A DNA stretch of 50,399 nt, taken from positions 1-50,399 of the forward strand of contig JAKBMM010000014.1 of the NCBI GenBank assembly GCA_021831565.1, given 5' to 3'. Source of the DNA: Planctomycetota bacterium. Its GTDB lineage: Bacteria; Planctomycetota; Phycisphaerae; WQYP01. The notes under the pieces were generated by a model. That model made no database searches. It was not told the DNA's origin and saw only the letters and a list, made by a program, of their open reading frames with translations. Every line of letters begins with the position of its first letter. Positions within the stretch are counted from its first letter, which is position 1. Made by a program: the position numbers and the translations under genes. Shown piece after piece: positions 9,791-17,307 of this stretch.

Positions 9791-10138
9791 TTAGAAAGCG
9801 CCGTTTTTGAATAATACGATCATCACCAGCACGAGCAGCAGGAAGGTAAAGCCTTCGATGATGGCCGCCGCCAGGAAAAACTGGACGCGGATGGTGTTGA
9901 TAAGTTCCGGCTGGCGGGCGGTGGCTTCGCACATGCTGCCGCCGATGGCACCGACGCCCGCCCCCGCGCCGCCCACGCCCGCGCCGCCACCGATGAGGGC
10001 GCCGGCCACCTTGATGGCCGTCGCGAGCGATTGCATCGCCTGGGTTCCCGACGCCACGGCGGGCGGGCCGTTCACGAGCAGAGTATGGGTAAGCGTGTGG
10101 GTCAATACGTGTGTATGGGTTGCGGCCACGGGATCCAT
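9791..10138 (-). CDS. atpE: ATP synthase Fo subunit c with His/Thr-rich N-terminal extension
   Basis: Membrane rotor-ring subunit. 115 residues against the usual 75-90. Helix 1 holds the glycine-rich stretch GGGAGVGGAGAGVGAIGG, the polar loop is ARQPE at about 74-78, and helix 2 carries the ion-binding Glu95 in AAAIIEGFTF. The sodium ligands of the Ilyobacter type (a Gln in helix 1 and Glu-Ser-Thr in helix 2) are replaced here by Ala and Glu-Gly-Phe, which argues for proton coupling. The first 38 residues are extra and include THTHVLTHTLTHTL, an unusual heptad-like His/Thr repeat. AAGGAG lies 8 nt before the ATG at 10138, so this extension is very probably made. Confidence 0.94.
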   Translation of the reverse strand: MDPVAATHTHVLTHTLTHTLLVNGPPAVASGTQAMQSLATAIKVAGALIGGGAGVGGAGAGVGAIGGSMCEATARQPELINTIRVQFFLAAAIIEGFTFLLLVLVMIVLFKNGAF

Positions 10139-10200
10139 GGTATGTACTCCTTGGTGTTTTCGGATGAACCGATACTTCCTAATTCAGCGCGGCATGACCG

Positions 10201-11175
10201 TCAATGCTCGCGCACGATCGCCTCGGCTATGTACGCGGCACTGAGCAGCGTAAAGATAAACGCCTGTAAAAACGCCTCCAGCAGGTGCAGGGCTTCAAAC
10301 GCCGTACCGAATAAAATCACCGGAAGGCCCACCAGGCCGCGAACCAGATATCCGGTGGCCATAAAAATCATGCTCACGAACACCGCGATCACCAGCGGAC
10401 CGGACATCATGACCGCGAACAACCGCATGCACAGGGAGAGGGGTTTGACCAGCGTGCTCAAGAGTTCCAGCACGAAAAAAACAGGGCCCAGCAGCCACGG
10501 CAGCGGAACGCTCGGCACCATCCCCTTGAAGTAGAGAATTACGCCGCCGATCAGGGCCAGGGGCCAGGGGCGCCGCGGCGCGGGGGACTCGGCGGGAGGG
10601 GGCGATCCGGCGACGGGCGCGGACCGGCGGCCGCGCCGGGCGATGCGGATATGCTCGGTCACCCCCGAGACATGCACCACCATAATCGTGCTGAGCGCCA
10701 GTACGGCGGTCACGGTGACGTTTCCCGTCGGTTCGCCCCAGAATTCGGGAATATGCAGGCCGGTGTAATAATTAATGATATTCAATAGTTCATTGATGGG
10801 CAGGATGCCCAGGAGGTCGCAGAATAGAATCAGAAAGAAGCATGTCCATAGATAAGGCGTGAAGACTTGAGACCAGCGGCCCAGCATGGGGTCGAAAATT
10901 TCCCGGCGAAGGAAATCCAGCATCGCCTCCAGGAAGTTGACGAATCCCGTCGGCACCGGATCGCGCCGCAGCCGCCGCGCCATGTATGGGAAAATGCCCA
11001 GCATCAGAAGCGCCGCCAGGAGGAGGACGCACAGATCGTTGGTCAGATAAACGGGCCAGCCGAAAATGCGCAGCAGCGGACGAGCCAGCAGACGATGCGG
11101 AACCACGCCTTGAAGAACGTTCACGGCGCCCAGCGCGGGATATCCGGCTGCGGATGTTATTGCCCAAATCATCAT
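10201..11175 (-). CDS. atpB: ATP synthase Fo subunit a
   Basis: Membrane stator subunit that forms the proton half-channels against the c ring. About 324 residues, with five to six hydrophobic helices. The essential arginine is in LSLCMRLFAVMMSGPL, corresponding to the RLFGNM motif of other bacteria; the following Gly-Asn is Ala-Val here. A charged loop of about 35 residues (RIARRGRRSAPVAGSPPP) separates two helices in the middle. The start is unclear: ATG at 11175 has a GGGGAGG 18 nt away, while a TTG at 11193 lies directly against that same sequence. I chose the ATG. It is 62 nt upstream of atpE. Confidence 0.93.
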   Translation of the reverse strand: MMIWAITSAAGYPALGAVNVLQGVVPHRLLARPLLRIFGWPVYLTNDLCVLLLAALLMLGIFPYMARRLRRDPVPTGFVNFLEAMLDFLRREIFDPMLGRWSQVFTPYLWTCFFLILFCDLLGILPINELLNIINYYTGLHIPEFWGEPTGNVTVTAVLALSTIMVVHVSGVTEHIRIARRGRRSAPVAGSPPPAESPAPRRPWPLALIGGVILYFKGMVPSVPLPWLLGPVFFVLELLSTLVKPLSLCMRLFAVMMSGPLVIAVFVSMIFMATGYLVRGLVGLPVILFGTAFEALHLLEAFLQAFIFTLLSAAYIAEAIVREH

Positions 11176-11310
11176 GACCCGGATTTTATCCAACCTCCCC
11201 GCGCCGGAGCGACTCGCAGGAGCCGCTTGAGGAAACGCAGGGCCGATTCTTTTAGCCTATCTTCCCGGCTACGTCAACACCGGCGTTTTCCCGGCCAGCG
11301 ACCAGCCGGT

Positions 11311-11757
11311 TTACACCGTGGAATGCTTGATGACCCACGAGCAAACCGCGCTCTGCCCGATCAACAGAACAAAGTAAAACGCGACCAGCCAGGCCACCAT
11401 ATCCATTTTGTTGAGATGTTCCGGCCCGAGCAGGACGACGAGCACGGCGCCGCCGGCGATCCCCACCAGCCGCGTCATGTTGGCGAACATCGCACAGCGC
11501 AGCAGCGACACCGCGCCGCGACCGAGCAGTACAATCATGGGAAGAACCGCCAGCCATCCGACGATTACGCTTAGCGCCCCGGCGAGAAGCATCGCCGGCG
11601 GGTGGATCGGCGCCCGAACCAGCGGCAAGATTCCCAGCGCCAGCAGCATGACGCCGCCGATCAGGACCGGCGGCGAAACCGCCAGACCCAGGCCAAGCCA
11701 GGCCGGCTGAATGGCCAGGGAGGATGAAGATTGCACTGACATGTTGACTCCATTCAT
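11311..11757 (-). CDS. four-helix membrane protein in the AtpI position
   Basis: 148 residues with about four hydrophobic helices (near 15-45, 55-80, 90-112 and 120-142) and few charged residues. It stands between the AtpZ-like gene and atpB, where atpI, a helper for c-ring assembly or magnesium uptake, is found in many atp operons. The ending YFVLLIGQSAVCSWVI resembles the last helix of AtpI-like proteins. Its ATG overlaps the stop codon of the preceding gene (ATGA), indicating translational coupling. The assignment rests on position and topology more than on motifs. 117 nt separate it from atpB (135 nt to the start used here). Confidence 0.6.
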   Translation of the reverse strand: MNGVNMSVQSSSSLAIQPAWLGLGLAVSPPVLIGGVMLLALGILPLVRAPIHPPAMLLAGALSVIVGWLAVLPMIVLLGRGAVSLLRCAMFANMTRLVGIAGGAVLVVLLGPEHLNKMDMVAWLVAFYFVLLIGQSAVCSWVIKHSTV

Positions 11758-12107
11758 TTTTTGTCCTTCCGCAGAATCGCCTTGATCTGCAGATACATTT
11801 CACCGATAAACGCGACCAGTAGCGCCGTGATGGTGGCAATTCCATGCCAGCCAAATTGGTCATCAAGCCAGTGGCCGAACAGGCCGAAAATAAGGAGCAC
11901 CCCGAAAAATTCAAAACCCATGGCCGCCAAACGGGCCAGTCCCGCACCTGCCTTGGCGGCCTGGCCGTACCGCTGTTGGTTTTGCGACTCCAGCGACTGG
12001 AAGCTGTGCTCGTCCAGGCGATCCAAAGCACCGCGTGCTCCCTGGTCCGGCACTTCTTGCGGATCATTGGGTTTATTTTCGGCGTTTTTTTTTCCCGCAT
12101 GCTCCAT
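11754..12107 (-). CDS. AtpZ/AtpI-family ATP synthase accessory protein
   Basis: 117 residues. The first 50 are hydrophilic and rich in Glu, Gln and Asn. Two membrane helices follow (about 60-80 and 88-108), with the family-like hairpin FGVLLIFGLFGHWLDDQFG and a basic end ILRKDKK. AtpZ-type proteins are found at the head of F-type ATP synthase operons, where they associate with AtpI and Fo. The ATG follows the rpsA stop directly (TAAATG) and its own stop overlaps the next start, so all three are translated in succession. Confidence 0.7.
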   Translation of the reverse strand: MEHAGKKNAENKPNDPQEVPDQGARGALDRLDEHSFQSLESQNQQRYGQAAKAGAGLARLAAMGFEFFGVLLIFGLFGHWLDDQFGWHGIATITALLVAFIGEMYLQIKAILRKDKK

Positions 12108-13466
12108 TTATAATCCGCCCTTGAGCGGCCGCTTCTGTGCCGCCACGGGTTTGGGGCCAACCGGCGGAGGCGTGGGGCCGCCGGCCGGCGGCGCTGCGGC
12201 CTGCCGTTGTTGTTGGGCAATCGACAGGCTGATTCGTTGGCGCGCCGGTTCCACGGCGAGCACCTTCGCCACCACCTCCTGGCCAATTTCCAGAACTTCT
12301 TTCGGATGGCCCACGCGTTTGTTGGCGACTTCGGAAACGTGGATCAAGCCCTCCACGCCCGGGGCCAGTTCCACGAAGGCTCCAAAATCCATCAGTCTGG
12401 TCACCTTCCCCCGCACCGCGGAACCGATCGGAAAGGCATCGATTGCTCTGGCCCAGGGGTCTTCCTGAAGCTGCTTAAGCCCCAGGGAAACCCGCTGTTT
12501 TTCCTGATCGATCGCCAGCACCATTACTTGAATTGTATCACCCGGTTTGACGATCTTGCCTGGATCGGTTACGCGGGTATAACTCATCGCCGAAACGTGC
12601 AGCAGTCCTTCCACGCCGCCGATATCGACAAAAGCGCCGTAGGGCTGCACGCTGCTTACCACGCCCTGAAGTATCTGGCCGGTGGCCAACCGACTCCAAG
12701 TCTTTTCCCGCAACTGGGCGATTTCCTCTTCCCGAATCACCCGCCGGCTCACGATGAGTCGTTTCGAACCGCGGTCAACCTGCATGATCCGACATGTAAT
12801 CTTTTGCCCCGCGAGCGAATTCAAATCAGCGGTGAATTTCACGTCCACCTGGCCCGCGGGCATAAAGGCGCGGATGTTGTTGACTTTGACCTCCAACCCG
12901 CCCTTATTGGCGCCCGTGACCTGGGCTTGCACGACATCGCCTTCATGGAGCTGCTCCCAACCGCCGTGATTCACCGCACCGGGGCGGGAAAGCAGAACCA
13001 ATCCTTCGCGTTCGTCGTATCCGGCATAGACAAAATCATATTCCTGGCCCGGAGCAACCGGCGTTTGCGGAATGTCCGGATCCGCCGGTCGAAATTGCTC
13101 CAACGGCACAATTCCCTGCGATTTACCGCCAAGATCCACGAAAACGCCGTCTTTCTGAATCGCCACCACTTTGCCGTGTTTGATCCGGCCCCACTCCGGT
13201 GATTCCGCCTGCTCCCGCGGCTCTGGCGACTGCAAAGTCTCCGGATCGTTTGCCGATGCGGCTTTCGGACGGCCTCCCCGTACCGGTCGCGACGGGTCGA
13301 GCGATCCGGCCCCATCCCGCTGCGGATGGTTCGTCACCTGGGCGAGCAGTTCATCAATGGAAAGTCCGCCCATGGCCGCGACCACCGCCTGTTCGATACT
13401 TTGCTGTTCCGGTCCATTTTGTGGCTGCGGACCGGCATGTTCCGACTGTTCAAATTCCGCGGTCAT
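12108..13466 (-). CDS. rpsA: 30S ribosomal protein S1 / four S1-domain RNA-binding protein
   Basis: 452 residues with four S1 OB-fold domains at about 92-162, 173-246, 261-337 and 348-420. The last two are the most typical (VQPYGAFVDIGGVEGLLHVS and MDFGAFVELAPGVEGLIHVS). A 90-residue charged leader precedes them and a Pro/Ala-rich tail follows. S1 binds mRNA leaders at the small ribosomal subunit and helps start translation; E. coli S1 has six domains, many other phyla have four. It is the first gene of the minus-strand run into the ATP synthase genes, with no gap before the AtpZ-like gene. If it is the genome's only S1, ribosome and ATP synthase expression are linked in one transcript. Confidence 0.8.
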   Translation of the reverse strand: MTAEFEQSEHAGPQPQNGPEQQSIEQAVVAAMGGLSIDELLAQVTNHPQRDGAGSLDPSRPVRGGRPKAASANDPETLQSPEPREQAESPEWGRIKHGKVVAIQKDGVFVDLGGKSQGIVPLEQFRPADPDIPQTPVAPGQEYDFVYAGYDEREGLVLLSRPGAVNHGGWEQLHEGDVVQAQVTGANKGGLEVKVNNIRAFMPAGQVDVKFTADLNSLAGQKITCRIMQVDRGSKRLIVSRRVIREEEIAQLREKTWSRLATGQILQGVVSSVQPYGAFVDIGGVEGLLHVSAMSYTRVTDPGKIVKPGDTIQVMVLAIDQEKQRVSLGLKQLQEDPWARAIDAFPIGSAVRGKVTRLMDFGAFVELAPGVEGLIHVSEVANKRVGHPKEVLEIGQEVVAKVLAVEPARQRISLSIAQQQRQAAAPPAGGPTPPPVGPKPVAAQKRPLKGGL

Positions 13467-13539
13467 GCAACTTTATCCTCATTTTCCGCGCTGCCCGCAG
13501 GCTATTCTAACCACCGGCGCCGGGAGCGTGAAACGCTTT

Positions 13540-14289
13540 TCACGGATAATCCTGGCCGGTGGGACGAATCACCAATTCATTGATGTGTACGTGCGCCGGT
13601 TGCGAGACAATAAAACTCACGGCGCGGGCGACATCGGCGGGAGCGAGCGGGCGGCCGAACTTTTTCACCCACTTGGTAAAGTTCTCGGTGTTGTAGCCGG
13701 CCACGGCCTGAAATTCGCTTGCGACGATTCCCGGTTTGATCGTGGTCACACGAACTCCTTTATCGCATACCTCGCGCCGCATCGCTTCGGCGGCGGCGGC
13801 GAGCGCCCATTTGCTCGAACCGTAAAATCCGCTGAAGGGGGAAATGTGATGACCCGCGACCGAACCGAGAACGACAATGTCGCCGCGGCCCCGCTGGAGG
13901 AAAATCTCGCCGGCTTTGCGCATCAAATGCGCCGCTCCCATTACGTTGACCTGATACATGGCTTCCCATTGATTCCGATCGCTGGATAGCAGACCGCCGG
14001 CCAATCCGCGACCCGCGTTCACCACGACAATGGCAAGCCGATGATCCCAGGCAAGGGTTTTCTCCAGCAGCGCGTCGATCTGTCCGGCGTCGCCGGCGTC
14101 CGCCTGTACGGCCAACGCCGCTCCGCCGGCTTTTTCGATCTCGCCGACGAGATCATTCAATCGATCCAAGCGGCGGGCCGAAACCACCACGCGGGCGCCG
14201 TGCGCCGCAAGGTCTTGCGCAATCGCCCGCCCGATACCGGCGCTGGCGCCGGTGACGAGAGCCGTTTTGTCATTGAAAATCTGCATCAT
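13540..14289 (-). CDS. short-chain dehydrogenase/reductase
   Basis: A classical SDR of about 249 residues, an NAD(P)-dependent oxidoreductase of unknown substrate. Signatures in order: cofactor motif TGASAGIG at 13-20, NAG near 90, the catalytic Ser in VVLGSVAG, the YGSSK motif (catalytic Tyr and Lys) and KPGIVASEF after it. The substrate-binding part ends with a short, family-typical C-terminus. An in-frame TTG at 14358 would add 23 basic residues, but the conserved fold begins at the ATG pair at 14289/14286. Its 5' end overlaps the preceding gene by 20 nt, suggesting co-transcription. It ends 73 nt before rpsA. Confidence 0.85.
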   Translation of the reverse strand: MMQIFNDKTALVTGASAGIGRAIAQDLAAHGARVVVSARRLDRLNDLVGEIEKAGGAALAVQADAGDAGQIDALLEKTLAWDHRLAIVVVNAGRGLAGGLLSSDRNQWEAMYQVNVMGAAHLMRKAGEIFLQRGRGDIVVLGSVAGHHISPFSGFYGSSKWALAAAAEAMRREVCDKGVRVTTIKPGIVASEFQAVAGYNTENFTKWVKKFGRPLAPADVARAVSFIVSQPAHVHINELVIRPTGQDYP

Positions 14290-15055
14290 CACGGATGTTT
14301 GTAGGGTCGCGCCGATTCTCCTTCGCCTGCCAGGCTCGGGCGTACGGAAGGCCGACAAAGTTTCCGAAAACGAATCGCGAGTGGGGGTTCAAGGAACCCC
14401 GCAAGCGCCGCAACGCAGCGGCACTTTTTTTGAGCTGCTCGCCCATAGCGCCCAACATCGCCCGTACACGCGGCGGCTGCGAATCCACCACTTTAACCAA
14501 ACGCTCAAAACGCCCACGTTCGGAGAGCAGTTCCACGGTTCTGCGGACGGTTTCTTCCGGCGATAACTCGCTCGCCCCGCCGACATGCCTGAGAAAATCA
14601 AGAAATGCGGCGTCGATTTCGGAAAGGCTTGCCCGTGCTCCCGGTCGCCGGGGGTGGATTACGGCCGCGGGGCCGATGCCCTTGCCTGGCAAGCGCCTGG
14701 CGCCGGCGGCGATTTCGCTATTCCCGGCGTTTGGCGTCGTGAACCCCAGGAGATTTGCGGCGGTACACCCGGGTGGAAAAACAGCTTTTAGCCGTGCAGT
14801 AATCTTCTGGATCTCCGCGGGGTTCAGCTTGCCGCGGCCGACGGCGGTCTGCCGGCTATGGTAATAGACTCCCTTACTAACCCGATAGATCGCACCAGTT
14901 CGCGTGAGCCGCGATAATGCCTGGGCCACGGCGGTAAAGGGAAGTTCACGGAAATCTTCAAACTGCCACAGTCGGTCGCCGCCGCACTCAATGCGGCGGC
15001 GAACCAAGGCGGTAGTGCCGCGCGACGGGGAAAGTGAACGGGAGGATGCGACCAT
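14270..15055 (-). CDS. DUF6088 / AbiEi-antitoxin-like winged-helix protein
   Basis: 261 residues. The N-terminal half resembles the winged-helix part of AbiEi-type antitoxins and DUF6088 proteins: FRELPFTAVAQALSRLTRTG, then IYRVSKGVYYHSR, then a GRGKLNP turn. These proteins bind DNA and autoregulate in type IV toxin-antitoxin pairs; others are stand-alone. The rest is helical and basic (VRAMLGAMGEQLKKSAAALR). No AbiEii-like nucleotidyltransferase toxin is next to it. The downstream neighbour is an SDR whose start it overlaps. It may be a solitary regulator; the antitoxin reading is tentative. Confidence 0.55.
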   Translation of the reverse strand: MVASSRSLSPSRGTTALVRRRIECGGDRLWQFEDFRELPFTAVAQALSRLTRTGAIYRVSKGVYYHSRQTAVGRGKLNPAEIQKITARLKAVFPPGCTAANLLGFTTPNAGNSEIAAGARRLPGKGIGPAAVIHPRRPGARASLSEIDAAFLDFLRHVGGASELSPEETVRRTVELLSERGRFERLVKVVDSQPPRVRAMLGAMGEQLKKSAAALRRLRGSLNPHSRFVFGNFVGLPYARAWQAKENRRDPTNIRDDADFQ

Positions 15056-15183
15056 GGCGTCAAGTTTCGGCTCGCTGCGGCATCATGTCAAGGTTTTTGA
15101 ATCTCGTCCGGCGTAAGCGACATCCCATTCTCTTGCTTTGGTTTTATTTACCCCGGGCCGGAAACGACCGGGGCACAGGACGA

Positions 15184-17085
15184 TCATTTGTTTTGAGCAA
15201 CGGCAATTTCAGATGTATCGTTTAATGGAGATGAAAATATTATATCCGTAGACGTCTCCTCCCGGCTTGCCCGCAGGCTCCGTCCCGGCGGTCGCGCCGC
15301 CCGGGCGGAATCCCGGCCGTTTTCCGCGTCCCGCGCCGCGTCCCCGGCGCGCCGGGGTTCGCCGCAAGCCGCGCCGGCGAGCGCCGCAGGCTCCGGCGCC
15401 ACTTGCAGAATGACCCGCAAGCGCCGCAAGGCGCGCTGCTCAATCTGCCGAACACGGGCTTTGGTGATTCCCATGCGTTCGGCGATCCGCGAGAGGCTCA
15501 TCGGTCCCTGCCCCGCCTCCAGGCCATAGTGAGCCGCCAGCAGATCGCGCTCGCGACGCGGCAGGCGAACCAGCGCGTCCGCCAGCCGGCCCTGGAGCAT
15601 CAGCATGTCGACGGCGTCGGGAATATTTGGATCCTCCGCGGCGCCGAGTTGATCCAGCAGAGAATCCTGGGCGAGGATGAACCGTGCCTCCTGTTGGCCG
15701 TTGGGTTGGCGCCGCTCGCCGGAGCGACGGGCGAAATTCTTCATCAGGACATAGGTCAGGTAGGTCGTGAACTTGACGCCGCGGGCGAAGTCATAGTTTT
15801 CCACGGCGCGCATCAGCCACAAGTTGCCATCGGAGATCAACTCGAAAAGATTCACGCCCGTGTGCTGGTGCCGCCGGGCCACGTGCACCACCACACGAAG
15901 GTGGGCCTGGAGGATCTCGTTGCGGATGGCGCCGGCGCGGGCGAGCAGGTCTTCAATCGCGGCCACCTCCTCGACCCGGGCGGTGTGCACGGCGAGCTGC
16001 GCCTGGAGCCGGCTGGCGCGGGCTTTGAGATAATTCATGCGGCGGAAAGCGTCACGCACCAGCGGGTACGGCAAAAGGGGCTGGCGGAACGCTTCGGCCA
16101 CATAGAGAGGCACGTTGGCGGGAACACGGCTCCAGATATCGTTGTTGGCGTCGGTCGGGGGCGGGACGGCGCTTTCGCGGGCGGCCTGTTCCGAGAGAAC
16201 ACGCAGAATGACATCTTCGGCGTCGGGCAGATCAAAAAGAGGGTTGGTGACAAAACGAATCGGCAGGTTCTTGACGCGTTGCGCCTTTTCCTGGCTGACC
16301 ACCCGATAAATGCTCGATCGCGTACGGCAATAACGGCGGGCCAGGCAATCGACCGAAATTCCACGGTCGAAACACTCCATGATGATGCGCCGGTCCTGCG
16401 CCGTCAGGGGAGTGGATGGTGCGGTGAAAATGGCGGATTCCGGATGACTCCGGTCATGGCGGCGAATGACGCACCGGATGGTTTGAGGACTGCGGTTCAT
16501 GCGCCGGGCGATTCGCCGGGAAATCTCCCGCAGGCAACAGCGGCAGTGCACGGCCAGCCGCGCGGCGCGCCGCAGTATCCGCTCTTTTTCTTCGTCGGTA
16601 AGCTGGCGGAAACGGGCGGAGCGATCAATTCGTTCGCGGTTACGCCGGCTGAAACGGACCACGTCGCCGGAAAGAAAACCCAGGCGCCGCAGACCATCCG
16701 GATAGCTGTAACGCATGGCGAGAAGTCCTTGCCGCCGCCAGCGCTGAATGGTTTTGCTCGACACGTTGAAGCGTTGCATAACCTCTTCGAGCGAAAGCAC
16801 TTCTTCCGGCGCTTCGCGCACGGAAATGTCCAGTGTGCCCGATATGCTTTCCACCAGGCAGGAGATGTCGGCCAATAACACACTTCCGGAAAGGCGATCA
16901 TCCGCCGCGGTGAGCGGTCGATGGCCGGTGATCCTATAAACGACAAACTCCCACGGATATTCTTCTTCCGGATCGATATCGGCCAGAAGCCGCCGGGCGC
17001 AGGCCAGTTGTTCCCGGCGCTTGCGCGCGGGTGTAAACGCCAACTGACGGGCGAATTCTTCCAGGCGGGAGTCAAGCCATGTCAT
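15184..17085 (-). CDS. sigma-70 family factor with multi-HTH N-terminus
   Basis: 633 residues. The last 240 are a sigma-70-type factor: region 2 at about 400-455 (GVNLFELISDGNLWLMRAVE, NYDFARGVKFTTYLTYVLMK) and region 4 at about 497-550 (LPRRERDLLAAHYGLE, then MSLSRIAERMGITKARVRQI, EQRALRRLR). No clear regions 1 or 3 are seen. The first 390 residues hold a MerR-like helix-turn-helix at 97-140 (LSLEEVMQRFNVSSKTIQRW) and two more HTH-like units (ISRRIARRMNRSPQTIR; LARRYCRTRSSIYRVV). AAGGAG lies 10 nt before the ATG at 17085, so this start is chosen over the in-frame ATG at 17109. It probably directs RNA polymerase to a special promoter set; targets are unknown. Confidence 0.85.
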   Translation of the reverse strand: MTWLDSRLEEFARQLAFTPARKRREQLACARRLLADIDPEEEYPWEFVVYRITGHRPLTAADDRLSGSVLLADISCLVESISGTLDISVREAPEEVLSLEEVMQRFNVSSKTIQRWRRQGLLAMRYSYPDGLRRLGFLSGDVVRFSRRNRERIDRSARFRQLTDEEKERILRRAARLAVHCRCCLREISRRIARRMNRSPQTIRCVIRRHDRSHPESAIFTAPSTPLTAQDRRIIMECFDRGISVDCLARRYCRTRSSIYRVVSQEKAQRVKNLPIRFVTNPLFDLPDAEDVILRVLSEQAARESAVPPPTDANNDIWSRVPANVPLYVAEAFRQPLLPYPLVRDAFRRMNYLKARASRLQAQLAVHTARVEEVAAIEDLLARAGAIRNEILQAHLRVVVHVARRHQHTGVNLFELISDGNLWLMRAVENYDFARGVKFTTYLTYVLMKNFARRSGERRQPNGQQEARFILAQDSLLDQLGAAEDPNIPDAVDMLMLQGRLADALVRLPRRERDLLAAHYGLEAGQGPMSLSRIAERMGITKARVRQIEQRALRRLRVILQVAPEPAALAGAACGEPRRAGDAARDAENGRDSARAARPPGRSLRASREETSTDIIFSSPLNDTSEIAVAQNK

Positions 17086-17307
17086 GGCCGGCAAACTCCT
17101 TGAACCCATATATTCTATCTCGGCCCGAAGGGATTGTGAAATGAAAAAATTGCCGCACCCGTATCGCCTCGCCTGCGCCAGGGGCGGCAGGCGTTCGAGC
17201 CGCCGTGTGATCCACCGCGCGCGGCTATTGTTGAGACATCTCCGTCTGCCATGGTGGAATCCCGCAATGCTTCAAACCTTGCCGCGTGCGGTATATCCGC
17301 GGGCGAT

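Noticed and set aside
15151-15173. Hairpin CCCCGG/CCGGGG after the sigma factor gene as a terminator
   Set aside because: On the minus strand it is followed by A-rich rather than T-rich DNA, so it does not fit an intrinsic terminator.
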